Assembly: GCF_003241315.1 (NCBI RefSeq)
Contig: NZ_QFOZ01000001.1
Span: 434,001-498,000, forward strand
Origin: Lawsonella clevelandensis
GTDB taxonomy: Bacteria > Actinomycetota > Actinomycetes > Mycobacteriales > Mycobacteriaceae
Reading direction: 5' to 3'
Length of the DNA stretch: 64,000 nucleotides
The notes under the pieces were generated by a model. That model was not told where the DNA came from, ran no database searches, and saw nothing but the letters and a program-made list of their open reading frames with translations. The position numbers and the translations under genes were made by a program. Within the stretch, counting starts at the first letter, position 1. Each line of letters starts with the position of its first letter. This document shows positions 1-9,435 of the stretch, piece by piece.

Positions 1-59
1 AATGGGTGTTGTACTCCGTTTGGGCGTATAGAGCTCTGTATAAAAGATCCCCATTCACT

Positions 60-113
60 AAAGGGAAGGGTCTTTCTCCTACACAGTAGTAGTAGAGAAA
101 GATCCTTCCCTTT
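60..113 (-). terminator. Stem-loop terminator after tal
   Basis: A 19-base inverted repeat (60-78 with 95-113, one mismatch) surrounds a 16-base loop. It lies about 35 bases beyond the tal stop codon, and the arm begins with a run of A on the plus strand, which gives T on the transcript side. This is the expected end of the tkt-tal transcript. The first 59 bases of the window show no gene. Confidence 0.8.
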
Positions 114-147
114 GTCTGTTGCAGAAACGGTCTTAAGGAATAATCGC

Positions 148-1260
148 CTACATATCTTTCATACGCGATTCAACCGAAGCAACAAGGTTTTTCCACGATT
201 CAATAAATGCGGCTACACCTTGTTTTTCAAGCATTTGAACAACGGCGTTAATGTCAACACCCTCATCCTTAATGGCCTGCCAAATGGCAGCGGCCTCCAT
301 ACTCTTTCCGGTTAAAGTGTCGCCTTTAATATCACCATGGTCAGCAACGGCCTTGAGGGTACGTTGGGGGAGAGTATTAACGGTGTGTGGTCCTGCAAGT
401 TCAACAACGTAGAGGGTGTCAGGATAGGCAGGATTCTTGACAGATGTTGATGCCCACAAGAGACGCTGCGGATGGCCTCCTAAGGCCGCTAACTCATCGA
501 ACTTTCCCCCTTGCTTATATGTTTGTACGAAAATATCGTAGGCAAGACGGCAATTAGTAATACCCGTTTTTCCTCGCAGAGATAAAGCTCTTTCCGTACC
601 TATATCGGTGAGTTGTTTATCAACGACAGTATCAAGGCGAGAAACAAATATAGAAGCAACAGAAACAATTGTCGAAATATCGAGTCCATTGTTTTGGGCT
701 TCTCTTAGCCCCTCTATATATGCATTAACAACAGCCTCATAGCATTCCACGGAGAAGATAAGCGTGGTGTTGACACTAATGCCTTCGCTAGTCAGTTGCT
801 GTATGGCCGTAATACCTGCTGAAGTCGCAGGTACCTTAATAAGAAGGTTGGGGTGGCTGAGTCGCTCCCATAATGCACGTGCTTGTTTTACTGTGTTTGC
901 AGTGTCATGGGCGAAGCCGGGCTCTACCTCGATAGAGACACGTCCGTCTATTCCTCCAGAGGACTCCCATATCGGAAGAAGCTTCTTACAGGCTTCGTCC
1001 ACATCTTTACAGATAAGAGAAAACGTTGCTTCAGAAGCGCTCTCTCCAGCGGCAGCGCACTGCGCAATAGTGGCGTCATAGGTAGAGGACATGGTGATGG
1101 ATTTTTCAAAAATGGAGGGGTTGGTGGTAATGCCCACCACTCCCATCTCGTTAATGAAAGTGTCAACAGCACCACTGTCCAATAAGTCAGTGGAAAGATC
1201 ATCTAACCAGACGGACGTACCTATTTTTTTGAGGTCCGCAATATGAGGATTAATAGACAT
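148..1260 (-). CDS. tal: Transaldolase
   Basis: Transaldolase moves a three-carbon dihydroxyacetone unit between sugar phosphates in the cytoplasmic non-oxidative pentose phosphate pathway. The 370-residue protein has the long bacterial form of the family. TTNPSIFEKS near residues 45-54 and LIKVPAT, with the Schiff-base Lys near residue 142, are visible. The ATG at 1260 has AAGGA just upstream. It lies 23 bases downstream of tkt on the same strand, so the two are probably cotranscribed, matching the tkt-tal order common in actinobacteria. A stem-loop follows the stop. Identification is firm. Confidence 0.96.
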   Translation of the reverse strand: MSINPHIADLKKIGTSVWLDDLSTDLLDSGAVDTFINEMGVVGITTNPSIFEKSITMSSTYDATIAQCAAAGESASEATFSLICKDVDEACKKLLPIWESSGGIDGRVSIEVEPGFAHDTANTVKQARALWERLSHPNLLIKVPATSAGITAIQQLTSEGISVNTTLIFSVECYEAVVNAYIEGLREAQNNGLDISTIVSVASIFVSRLDTVVDKQLTDIGTERALSLRGKTGITNCRLAYDIFVQTYKQGGKFDELAALGGHPQRLLWASTSVKNPAYPDTLYVVELAGPHTVNTLPQRTLKAVADHGDIKGDTLTGKSMEAAAIWQAIKDEGVDINAVVQMLEKQGVAAFIESWKNLVASVESRMKDM

Positions 1261-1283
1261 CGAAATGTCCTTCCTTAGGCAGC

Positions 1284-3377
1284 CTAGTGCACGGCAGCAA
1301 GAGACTTTTTCGCTGCTTCAACGACAGCATCAGCAGTGATACCGAAACGTTCAAACAATTCCTCAGCAGGAGCAGAAGCACCAAAATGTTCAAGTGACAC
1401 AGCCTGACCAGCATCACCCAGTAGTTTCCACCAGGACAAAGCAAGACCTGCTTCAACAGAGACACGCGCTTTAATATCCCTTGGAACAACAGAATTCTGG
1501 TAATCGTCATCCTGCTGTTCAAACCAGTCAAGGCACGGCATAGACACTACGCGGGCTTTAATACCTTCATTCATGAGCATCTCTGCTGCCTTAACTGCCA
1601 GGTAAACTTCTGAACCCGTACCAATAAGGACTACATCGGGAGTACCTTCGCAATCCTGCAGAACATAACCGCCGCGACGCACTCCTTCCGCAGATTTTTC
1701 CTTTGTACCAGCTAAAACCGGGAGATTCTGACGGGAAAGCGCAAGTGCTTTCGGCCCTTGCTTATCTTGAACAACAGCCTTCCAGCAGGCAACAGTTTCA
1801 TTAGCATCAGCGGGGCGGAAAACAGACACACCGGGGATGGAACGCAAACCGGTTATTTGCTCAACTGGCTGGTGTGTTGGCCCATCCTCGCCCAGTCCAA
1901 TGGAATCGTGGGTTAGCACATAAATAACGTTGGTTCCCATCTGCGAACCGAGTCGAATAGCTGGACGCATGTACTCGGAGAAGATGAGGAATGTACCGCC
2001 GTAGGGGAGTGTTGGTCCATGGAGAGCAATGCCATTGAGAATTGCCCCCATAGCGTGTTCACGAATACCGAAGTGGAGATTACGACCGTAGGGATCAGTA
2101 TTCCACGTCTCTGTGGTGATAGAGGCTGGACCAAAGGACTTCTCACCTTTAATGACGGTGTTGTTGGATCCGGCAAGGTCGCATGAGCCGCCCCATAGTT
2201 CGGGAAGTACTGCGGCTAAAGCATTAATAGCGCTTTCGGAGGCTTTACGCGTGGCGATGGAGTCTCCAGCATCCCACACTGGTAGGTCAACGTCCCATTT
2301 TTCGGGGAGTTGACCAGCAAAGAGACGATCAAAGAGATTCTTTTTCTCCGGATTATTTGCAGCCCATTGATCAAAGCTCTTCTGCCATTCAGCATGGGCT
2401 GCAGCACCACGCTCAATTGCTTTCCGCGTATGAGCGATAACATCATCTGCTACCGCAAAATCTTCATCGGGATTAAAACCGAGGATCTCTTTAGTAGCGC
2501 GAATTTCTTCTGTTCCCAACGCTGCACCATGGCAGGATCCAGTGTTTTGTTTATTCGGAGCGGGATAGCCAATAATAGTGCGCAACACAATAAGTGACGG
2601 TTTATCAGTGACCTTTTTAGCGACGTCAATGGCCTCTTCAATAGCAACGATATTTTCACCACCATCGACATGCTGGACATGCCATCCATAGGCTTCATAG
2701 CGTGCCGCTACATCTTCAGTGAAGGCAATATCGGTATTTTCTTCGATAGAGATGTTGTTGTCATCGTAGAAAACGATGAGGTTGCCCAATTGTTGGGTTC
2801 CGGCGAGGGAACTGGCTTCACCCGTAATACCCTCTTCGAAATCACCATCGGAGGCAATAACGTAGATGTAATGGTCAAAGGGGGACTGGCCGGCTGGTGC
2901 TGCCGCATCAAAAAGTCCGCGTTCTCGTCGTGCTGCCATCGCCATGCCAACGGAGGTTGCAAGACCTTGGCCAAGTGGACCCGTAGTCATTTCAACGCCA
3001 GCGGTGTGGCCGTATTCTGGATGGCCCGGGGTGAGTGATCCCCACGTCCGCAACTTCTTAATATCGTCAAGTTCAAGTTCGCAGCCACTGAAGTAAAGCT
3101 GTATGTATTGGGTTAGAGAAGAGTGCCCGCAGGAGAGAATAAAACGATCTCGTCCCACCCAGGTGGGATCCTTGGGATCAAGCCGCATAATTCGTTGGTA
3201 CAGAGTATAGGCAAGAGGAGCAAGGCTCATTGCGGTACCGGGGTGTCCAGAACCACATTTCTGGACGGCATCCGCAGCCAGTAGACGAGCAGTATCGACG
3301 GCTTTACTATCGAGATCAGTCCAATCGCTAGGGTAGTGCGGTTCAACATATTTCATGAGTTCTGGACTCAATGGCAT
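1284..3377 (-). CDS. tkt: Transketolase
   Basis: Transketolase transfers two-carbon units between ketoses and aldoses using thiamine diphosphate and Mg2+, linking glycolysis to the pentose phosphate pathway. The 697-residue length is normal. Visible landmarks are the N-terminal SGHPGTAMSLAPL segment, the cofactor motif running from SDGDFEEG to the paired Asn of DDNNISIEE, and GLGEDGPTHQPVEQ in the pyrimidine-binding domain. An AAGGAG site precedes the ATG. It is the first gene of the tkt-tal pair. In related genomes heme genes (ctaA, ctaB) often lie just upstream, but here the next gene is the mannosyltransferase. Confidence 0.97.
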   Translation of the reverse strand: MPLSPELMKYVEPHYPSDWTDLDSKAVDTARLLAADAVQKCGSGHPGTAMSLAPLAYTLYQRIMRLDPKDPTWVGRDRFILSCGHSSLTQYIQLYFSGCELELDDIKKLRTWGSLTPGHPEYGHTAGVEMTTGPLGQGLATSVGMAMAARRERGLFDAAAPAGQSPFDHYIYVIASDGDFEEGITGEASSLAGTQQLGNLIVFYDDNNISIEENTDIAFTEDVAARYEAYGWHVQHVDGGENIVAIEEAIDVAKKVTDKPSLIVLRTIIGYPAPNKQNTGSCHGAALGTEEIRATKEILGFNPDEDFAVADDVIAHTRKAIERGAAAHAEWQKSFDQWAANNPEKKNLFDRLFAGQLPEKWDVDLPVWDAGDSIATRKASESAINALAAVLPELWGGSCDLAGSNNTVIKGEKSFGPASITTETWNTDPYGRNLHFGIREHAMGAILNGIALHGPTLPYGGTFLIFSEYMRPAIRLGSQMGTNVIYVLTHDSIGLGEDGPTHQPVEQITGLRSIPGVSVFRPADANETVACWKAVVQDKQGPKALALSRQNLPVLAGTKEKSAEGVRRGGYVLQDCEGTPDVVLIGTGSEVYLAVKAAEMLMNEGIKARVVSMPCLDWFEQQDDDYQNSVVPRDIKARVSVEAGLALSWWKLLGDAGQAVSLEHFGASAPAEELFERFGITADAVVEAAKKSLAAVH

Positions 3378-3509
3378 GGAGGGGCTCCTTGTTCAGCGGT
3401 CGCTCAGCAGTCTTCCTGTATAAGTGTATGCGGATAAGTGGAAATATCGGCACAGATTATCAGTCGCTAGACGGCTTTTCTCTATTCCTGCAACAAAAGA
3501 AAGTTTACC

Positions 3510-5156
3510 TTAGGAGAGATCCCCATATCGTAAAGCGTGGTCGCGCTTAAAAAGTGCACGCCAGGTAAAGATCCCTGCGACAACGAGAACAATGGTCTCG
3601 ATAATAATGACGACGTTGAGGGAGAAGGGCATAGTTCCTCCCTGCGGCATAATCCAAATAGAGACGATTGCAGAGATAACGACCACAGGAACGCGGTAAC
3701 GACGATCATTAATCCATGCCGAAAGCGCAATAATGCCCCATAGTAAATACCACGGATGCATCACCGGGAAGCACAGCACCATAACAAGCATAGACATGCC
3801 AAAGCCTCCCACTGGATGGAGTTCTCCTCGATACACCTTCCATAGTGCCCATAGGAGGAAAACCATTGATACAAGCAGGCCAGCAGCAATAAAGAAACTG
3901 TGAATTGCAACATAGTGGTTACCAAGACCCAGTAATTTTCCACAGGCAGCGGCTGCTTTAGCAATATCATTCGTTAGCGTTAATACTGTGGGATACTGCG
4001 CCGCGGCACCGGTGGATGAAATCCACGTCAATGTAGTGCCACTCAAGACAGTAGCAAGCACCACGGTAATCCCCATGATTACCACCATGATCACACCCAT
4101 AATGGGTACTGACCACCAGCGATTCCACCAGCGACGTGCCGCTTCTACTCCGAGGAATCCGAGTGCCACCACAGCTGGCAATTTGATACTGGCTCCCCAC
4201 GATATAAGACATGCTCCCACAATAAGAAGTACCCATGCTCGCACCGAATGCCGGGGGTAGCGGGTTCCCTCCAGGCCAACTGCTAACCCTGTCAGGGTAA
4301 GCGCTAACATAATGCCTTCATTGTGAATACCTGCCACAATATGGAAGAGCGTTAGGGGGTTAAGAATTCCCAGCCATAACGCTGTCGCTATGCGCATATT
4401 GCAGCGACGTGCTAACCAACGGACAACGTACGCCAGTACGACAAGACAGACAAGAGCGAGGAAACGGTAGCACACAATTGCTGCCACAATGTTGTCACCG
4501 GTCAATGCGGCGATCAGTCGAGCTAGACCGACGAAACCAGCCCCATATTGGGCAGGTGTATGACGCCACTCTAGGGGAACGTTCTCAACGAAAGCCCCTC
4601 CGTGGAGAAGATCTTGCGGTCCGCCGGAGTAAACATCTAACCCATGGTCAGCTGCGTAGCCAAAGGCAATGTAGGAATAAACATCCTTAGAAAACAGTGG
4701 GGCAGTGAAGAAAAGAGGAAGGACCCAGGCTGCTATAACTGTCCATGTTTGTCCCTCTGTCATTTGGGTCACTGCTGTTTCCCCGCGATTGTAGTGTCGC
4801 AGGGGGAGGGCATAGCGCATCATTGTTAGCCACGCTACAACTATCACGCTTGTACCAATAAGGCATAAACCAACAGATGAAAAAGGTGCACGCGACAGAA
4901 GATTAATAACGGGGACGGATGTAATGGGATTCTGCGTCATGACGGCGCCTCCGCCCCAACCGCCAATAGCGACAAGCAATGCTGCCACTGCGCCGATAAG
5001 ACGTACGATGCGCCATCGCCGTGTGGATTCTTCCGATAGTGGAGCAACGACGCATTCTTCTCTGCGGAACATGCGAACAGCAGCACTAGCGGAACGCCTC
5101 TTAGAGGAATCTCCATGAGCTGCTGTTGTACGCGCAGAAAAAGAAGGTAATGCCAC
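3510..5156 (-). CDS. mptB: Polyprenol-phosphomannose-dependent alpha-1,6-mannosyltransferase, MptB type
   Basis: This is a polytopic membrane protein of 548 residues with about a dozen hydrophobic segments. It fits the GT-C mannosyltransferases that build the alpha-1,6-mannan core of lipomannan and lipoarabinomannan from polyprenyl-phosphomannose. FSKDVYSYIAFG, near residues 155-166, supplies an acidic residue in the first large outer loop as expected for GT-C enzymes, and HAFV-like PAQYGAG and HNEG motifs follow. Position next to sufR matches mptB in corynebacteria and mycobacteria. Its donor would be made by Ppm1 (47045). The start is uncertain: GTG at 5156 has no clear ribosome site, and ATG at 5072 is an alternative. 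Confidence 0.82.
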   Translation of the reverse strand: MALPSFSARTTAAHGDSSKRRSASAAVRMFRREECVVAPLSEESTRRWRIVRLIGAVAALLVAIGGWGGGAVMTQNPITSVPVINLLSRAPFSSVGLCLIGTSVIVVAWLTMMRYALPLRHYNRGETAVTQMTEGQTWTVIAAWVLPLFFTAPLFSKDVYSYIAFGYAADHGLDVYSGGPQDLLHGGAFVENVPLEWRHTPAQYGAGFVGLARLIAALTGDNIVAAIVCYRFLALVCLVVLAYVVRWLARRCNMRIATALWLGILNPLTLFHIVAGIHNEGIMLALTLTGLAVGLEGTRYPRHSVRAWVLLIVGACLISWGASIKLPAVVALGFLGVEAARRWWNRWWSVPIMGVIMVVIMGITVVLATVLSGTTLTWISSTGAAAQYPTVLTLTNDIAKAAAACGKLLGLGNHYVAIHSFFIAAGLLVSMVFLLWALWKVYRGELHPVGGFGMSMLVMVLCFPVMHPWYLLWGIIALSAWINDRRYRVPVVVISAIVSIWIMPQGGTMPFSLNVVIIIETIVLVVAGIFTWRALFKRDHALRYGDLS

Positions 5157-5241
5157 ACAGTAAGCCTAGCGGATAGAACCACAAGAAGAAGTACTGAACG
5201 ACGTTAGGCTAACCTTGCTAGACCTAGGGAATTATTTAAGC

Positions 5242-5253
5242 AACACTAGTGTT
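5242..5253. promoter_or_regulatory. Candidate operator upstream of sufR
   Basis: AACACTAGTGTT is a perfect 12-base palindrome about 48 bases before the sufR start, inside the 144-base divergent spacer with mptB. SufR proteins autorepress their operon through inverted repeats in this position. Assigning this palindrome to SufR is inference. Confidence 0.4.
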
Positions 5254-5300
5254 AGCAAAAATAGGAAGTACGATGAAAAGGCCGCGGAAAAGAGGTACTG

Positions 5301-6023
5301 ATGCGTTATTCCAAGCGATCAGCACAACCATTGCCGCAGATGAATCGCAATACGGCTCTAACTACTCGGGAAGCAATCGCCCGACTCCTGTTACATGGCC
5401 CGTTAACTGCGTCGGCAATAGCGGAGGAGTTGTCGCTTACTATCCCCGCCGTACGCCGTCACCTCGACATTATGGTCGAAGAAGGCGTAGCAGTAGCCGT
5501 TGATCCCTCTCCTTATCAAGAACGTGGACGAGGCCGTCCTGCAAAGTTATTCCACCTCAGTGATGTGGGACGTTCTCATTTTGGCCATGCCTATGACGAT
5601 CTTGCTGTCGATGCGCTCCGCATGGTGCGTAAATTGGGGGGAGAACGTGCACTTGTCGATTTCTCCCAGCAACATATGCATGATGTCGTAGCAGGTATTA
5701 CGCCCCTCGATAGGGATGCTACTCGCGCAGATGTTCAAGAATGCGCTGAAAAAATTGCACAAGCTTTTAATAAATGCGGCTATGCCACGTCTGTAGAAAA
5801 CGCGCGTGGCGGTATTCAGATTTGCCAGCACCATTGTCCGGTAGCGCATGTAGCCCACGATTTCCCGGCTCTATGCGCAGCAGAACATCATATTCTCTCT
5901 GAACTATTGAATACACCCATACAGCGGTTATCCACCATTGCATATGGTGCTCATACCTGCACCACAAACGTTACTGTTCCTCATAACTCCATCCAGAACC
6001 ATGCGGAAAGAAGTGAAGCATGA
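5301..6023 (+). CDS. sufR: SufR-type iron-sulfur transcriptional regulator
   Basis: The protein has 240 residues. A winged-helix DNA-binding domain (about residues 20-90: TREAIARLLLHGPLTASAIA and AVRRHLD) is followed by a C-terminal half rich in Cys. CQHHCPVAHVAHDFPALC and an upstream Cys provide ligands for an iron-sulfur cluster, as in characterised SufR repressors that report cluster sufficiency. The ATG at 5301 is chosen because AGAGG ends five bases before it. The stop overlaps the sufB start (ATGA), so it leads the suf operon and probably represses it. A palindrome upstream is a candidate operator. Confidence 0.9.
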   Translation: MRYSKRSAQPLPQMNRNTALTTREAIARLLLHGPLTASAIAEELSLTIPAVRRHLDIMVEEGVAVAVDPSPYQERGRGRPAKLFHLSDVGRSHFGHAYDDLAVDALRMVRKLGGERALVDFSQQHMHDVVAGITPLDRDATRADVQECAEKIAQAFNKCGYATSVENARGGIQICQHHCPVAHVAHDFPALCAAEHHILSELLNTPIQRLSTIAYGAHTCTTNVTVPHNSIQNHAERSEA

Positions 6024-7465
6024 CGAAGACTTTTCCCTCTGATATCGATGACGTCATTGCTGAACGAGATAAAAATATTGACACTATAGGCCGCTACGAT
6101 TACGGCTGGCACGACAAAGATACTTTTGGAGCTAGTGCCCATCGTGGGCTTTCTGAAGATGTTGTTCGCACAATTTCAGCATTAAAAAATGAGCCCGAAT
6201 GGATGCTGGAGACGCGCCTTAAGGCACTGGAGATTTTTGCTGCGAAACCTCTCCCCACATGGGGTCCCGATCTTTCTGGACTCGACTTCGACTCATATAA
6301 ATACTTCGTGCGCACTACTGAACAGCAGGCCTCCACGTGGGAAGACCTCCCAGAAGATATTCGCACAACGTATGACCGACTCGGTATACCTGACGCGGAA
6401 AAGAAACGCTTAGTGTCAGGCGTTGCCGCCCAGTACGAATCTGAAGTGGTCTACCACAAGATTCGTGACGATCTGGAGAAACAAGGCGTTATCTTTGTGG
6501 ACACCGATACTGGCCTGCGTGACTATCCTGAGCTATTCCGCAAATACTTCGGAACAGTTATCCCTGCTGGAGATAATAAATTCTCTGCACTTAACACTGC
6601 TGTTTGGTCTGGCGGATCATTCGTGTACGTTCCTAAAGGCGTCCATGTAGAAATCCCTCTACAGGCCTACTTCCGTATTAATACCGAAAATATGGGCCAA
6701 TTCGAACGCACCCTCATCATTGTTGATGAAGATGCGTACGTGCACTATGTGGAGGGCTGCACCGCACCTATCTACCAAACCGATTCTCTCCATTCTGGTG
6801 TTGTCGAAATCATTGTGGAAAAGAATGCCCGGTGCCGGTACACCACTATTCAGAACTGGTCGAATAACGTTTATAACCTGGTAACTCAGCGTGCTAAAGC
6901 AGCTGAAGGAGCCACCATGGAATGGGTGGATGGAAATATTGGTTCCAAAATCAATATGAAATATCCAGCCGTCTACATGATGGGACCACATGCACGCGGA
7001 GAGGTTCTCTCCGTCCAATTTGCGGGAGAAGGGCAGCACCAAGATACAGGCGCCAAGATGGTGCACATGGCTCCTCACACCTCATCCAACATTGTTTCTA
7101 AATCAGTTTCCCGTAGTGGTGGGCGTTCGGGATACCGCGGTTTAGTGTCCATCCATAAAGGTGCCTATGGGTCTGCCGCTTCGGTAAAGTGTGATGCTTT
7201 ACTCGTTGACGATATATCCCGCACTGACACTTACCCCTACGCCGATATTCGTGAAGATGACGTCACTATGGGGCATGAGGCTACTGTCTCACAGGTTTCA
7301 GAAGAGCAATTGTTCTATCTCATGAGCCGTGGCCTTACCGAAGAAGAAGCTATGGCGATGGTAGTTCGCGGATTCATTGAACCCATCGCGAAAGAACTTC
7401 CCATGGAGTATGCGTTGGAGCTGAACCGCCTCATTGAGCTCCAGATGGAAGGAGCAGTTGGTTAA
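6020..7465 (+). CDS. sufB: Fe-S cluster scaffold protein SufB
   Basis: SufB is the main scaffold of the SufBCD complex, on which iron-sulfur clusters form in the cytoplasm. The 481-residue length is typical and no intein interrupts it, unlike SufB of some mycobacteria. Landmarks are YESEVVYHKI, the beta-helix core (YVHYVEGCTAP), and the C-terminal region SAASVKCDALL, carrying the conserved Cys near residue 390, and YPYADIREDDV. Translation is coupled to sufR by a four-base overlap and to sufD by TAATG. Identification is firm. Confidence 0.97.
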   Translation: MTKTFPSDIDDVIAERDKNIDTIGRYDYGWHDKDTFGASAHRGLSEDVVRTISALKNEPEWMLETRLKALEIFAAKPLPTWGPDLSGLDFDSYKYFVRTTEQQASTWEDLPEDIRTTYDRLGIPDAEKKRLVSGVAAQYESEVVYHKIRDDLEKQGVIFVDTDTGLRDYPELFRKYFGTVIPAGDNKFSALNTAVWSGGSFVYVPKGVHVEIPLQAYFRINTENMGQFERTLIIVDEDAYVHYVEGCTAPIYQTDSLHSGVVEIIVEKNARCRYTTIQNWSNNVYNLVTQRAKAAEGATMEWVDGNIGSKINMKYPAVYMMGPHARGEVLSVQFAGEGQHQDTGAKMVHMAPHTSSNIVSKSVSRSGGRSGYRGLVSIHKGAYGSAASVKCDALLVDDISRTDTYPYADIREDDVTMGHEATVSQVSEEQLFYLMSRGLTEEEAMAMVVRGFIEPIAKELPMEYALELNRLIELQMEGAVG

Positions 7466-8616
7466 TGAACTACACCAAGTACACCGAGCATAAAGCGGAT
7501 CGCATTTTCTCCACTGCTATCGATGACTTCCCTAAACCCCACGGCAAACTGGAAGATTGGCGGTTCACTCCGACTCGTCGTTTTTCTCCACTCGCCGAGC
7601 TTCCTGAACAATCCCAACGCGCATTGTGGACGGTGGGCCTTACTACTGCTGGCGCAGCTACTCTCCGCCGTGTTGCACGGGAAGAATCAGCCGCGGGTAG
7701 CGTAGAGCTACCCTCTGATCGTCTTGCGGCAGTTGCCTGGAATGGCAGTCCCAGCGTTGATGTTGTACAGTTTGCTGCCACAGATACACCAGCTGATCCC
7801 ACCGTCATCACTATTGGTACTGGCAAAAAGCCTTTTACTTTTGGACATCTTTTTGTGGATGTTCCTGCTCATACCACCGCAGAGCTTCTCATCTACCGAT
7901 CTGGTGCAGGTGCACTAGCAGATAATATTGAATTTTCTATTGCAGACGATGCATCCCTCACCGTTGCTTTCGTCAACCTATGGGACGACGATGCCGTCGT
8001 CGCTTCTGCGGAGCACGCACATCTAGGGTGTAATGCCCACCTCCACCATGGTGTTATCACGTTAAGCGGGGGAGCTACCCGCATAACAACGTCTGTCACC
8101 TATGAAGGTCCTGGCGGAGATGCTGACATGAGCGGCGTCTTCTTCGGTGGAGCTGGACAGCACGTGGAAAATCGGCTGCTTATTGACCACAGTGTGGCGC
8201 AGTGTCGCTCGTATGTTCATTACAAGGGCGCATTGCTGGGCAACCCCGAGTCCAAGCTGGGGGAGGCGCACGGTGTATGGGTTGGTGATGTTCTTATCCG
8301 TCCCCAAGCGCATGGCACTGATACCTATGAAAGTAACCGCAACCTTCTTCTCAGCAAAGCTGCCCGTGCGGATTCTATCCCTAACCTAGAAATTGCCACA
8401 GGACAGATTATTGGTGCTGGGCATGCCTCTACTACTGGTCGTTTTGATGAAGAGCAACTCTTCTATCTGCAGTCTCGCGGTATTGATGAAATAACGGCAC
8501 GGCAGCTCGTCGTACGCGGATTTTTCCATGACATTGTTCACAAACTCAATCTTCCCAGTCTCGAAGAAGAGCTAGATGCCGTTGTTGTCCGCCAGCTTGA
8601 ACGCGCTGGTCTCTAA
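7465..8616 (+). CDS. sufD: Fe-S cluster assembly protein SufD
   Basis: SufD pairs with SufB on the SufC dimer and is needed for iron acquisition and cluster assembly. The 383-residue protein contains a beta-helix middle section and the family's C-terminal signature: EIATGQIIGAGHASTTGRFD followed by EEQLFYLQSRGIDE. It shares this C-terminal region with SufB but lacks the scaffold Cys. The start codon overlaps the sufB stop (TAATG). A 51-base gap with duplicated ribosome-site sequence separates it from sufC. Confidence 0.96.
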   Translation: MNYTKYTEHKADRIFSTAIDDFPKPHGKLEDWRFTPTRRFSPLAELPEQSQRALWTVGLTTAGAATLRRVAREESAAGSVELPSDRLAAVAWNGSPSVDVVQFAATDTPADPTVITIGTGKKPFTFGHLFVDVPAHTTAELLIYRSGAGALADNIEFSIADDASLTVAFVNLWDDDAVVASAEHAHLGCNAHLHHGVITLSGGATRITTSVTYEGPGGDADMSGVFFGGAGQHVENRLLIDHSVAQCRSYVHYKGALLGNPESKLGEAHGVWVGDVLIRPQAHGTDTYESNRNLLLSKAARADSIPNLEIATGQIIGAGHASTTGRFDEEQLFYLQSRGIDEITARQLVVRGFFHDIVHKLNLPSLEEELDAVVVRQLERAGL

Positions 8617-8636
8617 AGAAACTCGTTACTAACCCT

Positions 8637-8664
8637 GCTAAAGGAAAACGCGCTAAAGGAAAAC
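8637..8664 (+). repeat. Duplicated ribosome-binding segment before sufC
   Basis: GCTAAAGGAAAAC occurs twice in tandem (8637-8649 and 8652-8664). Each copy carries an AAAGGA Shine-Dalgarno-like core, and only the second is at normal distance from the sufC ATG at 8668. It is the only gap longer than a few bases in the operon from sufR to the ABC-F gene. Confidence 0.75.
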
Positions 8665-8667
8665 ACC

Positions 8668-9435
8668 ATGTCCCAACTTGTTATTAAAGACCTTACTGCG
8701 CAGGTCAAGCGTGCTGATGATACCGAGGAGCCCATTGAGATTTTGAAGGGTGTCAACCTCACCCTGAACTCTGGTGAAACTCACGCCATTATGGGCCCCA
8801 ATGGATCCGGTAAATCAACTCTTTCTTATGTTATTGCTGGACATCCGAAATACGAGGTAACAGGTGGCTCCATCACCCTCGACGGGGACGATGTTCTCAA
8901 GATGACTGCCGATGAACGTGCTCGTGCGGGTCTTTTCCTCGCCATGCAGTATCCAGTAGAGGTACCGGGCGTGTCGACCTCCAGTTTTCTTCGCTCTGCG
9001 GCGGCTGCTGTCCGTGGTGAAGCACCCCGGCTACGTCAATGGGTGAAGGAAGTCCGTGGAGAAATGGAATTCCTACAGATTGATCCAGCTTTTAATGATC
9101 GTTCTGTGAATGAGGGTTTTTCCGGTGGGGAAAAGAAGCGTTTTGAAACACTACAGCTGGGGCTTCTTAAACCTAAGTTCGCCATTCTTGATGAAACAGA
9201 CTCTGGCTTGGATGTAGATGCTCTCCGTCTTGTTTCGCAAGGTATCAACAAGTATCAGCAGGAAACGAATGGCGGTATTTTACTGATCACGCACTACACA
9301 CGCATTTTGCGTTATGTAAAGCCAGATATTGTCCATGTCTTTGCTAACGGTAAAGTCGCGTTAACGGGCGGTCCGGAACTTGCAGATCAGCTTGAAGAGC
9401 ATGGCTACGATGCGTTCGTTACGAAAGGTGCGTAA
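8668..9435 (+). CDS. sufC: Fe-S cluster assembly ATPase SufC
   Basis: SufC is the ABC-type ATPase that drives conformational change in SufBCD. In its 255 residues are Walker A (GPNGSGKST, about residues 43-51), the signature SGGEKKR, and Walker B with the SufC-specific ILDETDSGLDVDAL. The family replaces the usual DEP with DET here. An AAAGGA site precedes the ATG at good spacing. The stop overlaps the sufS start (TAATG). It is cytoplasmic and not a transporter despite the ABC fold. Confidence 0.97.
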   Translation: MSQLVIKDLTAQVKRADDTEEPIEILKGVNLTLNSGETHAIMGPNGSGKSTLSYVIAGHPKYEVTGGSITLDGDDVLKMTADERARAGLFLAMQYPVEVPGVSTSSFLRSAAAAVRGEAPRLRQWVKEVRGEMEFLQIDPAFNDRSVNEGFSGGEKKRFETLQLGLLKPKFAILDETDSGLDVDALRLVSQGINKYQQETNGGILLITHYTRILRYVKPDIVHVFANGKVALTGGPELADQLEEHGYDAFVTKGA

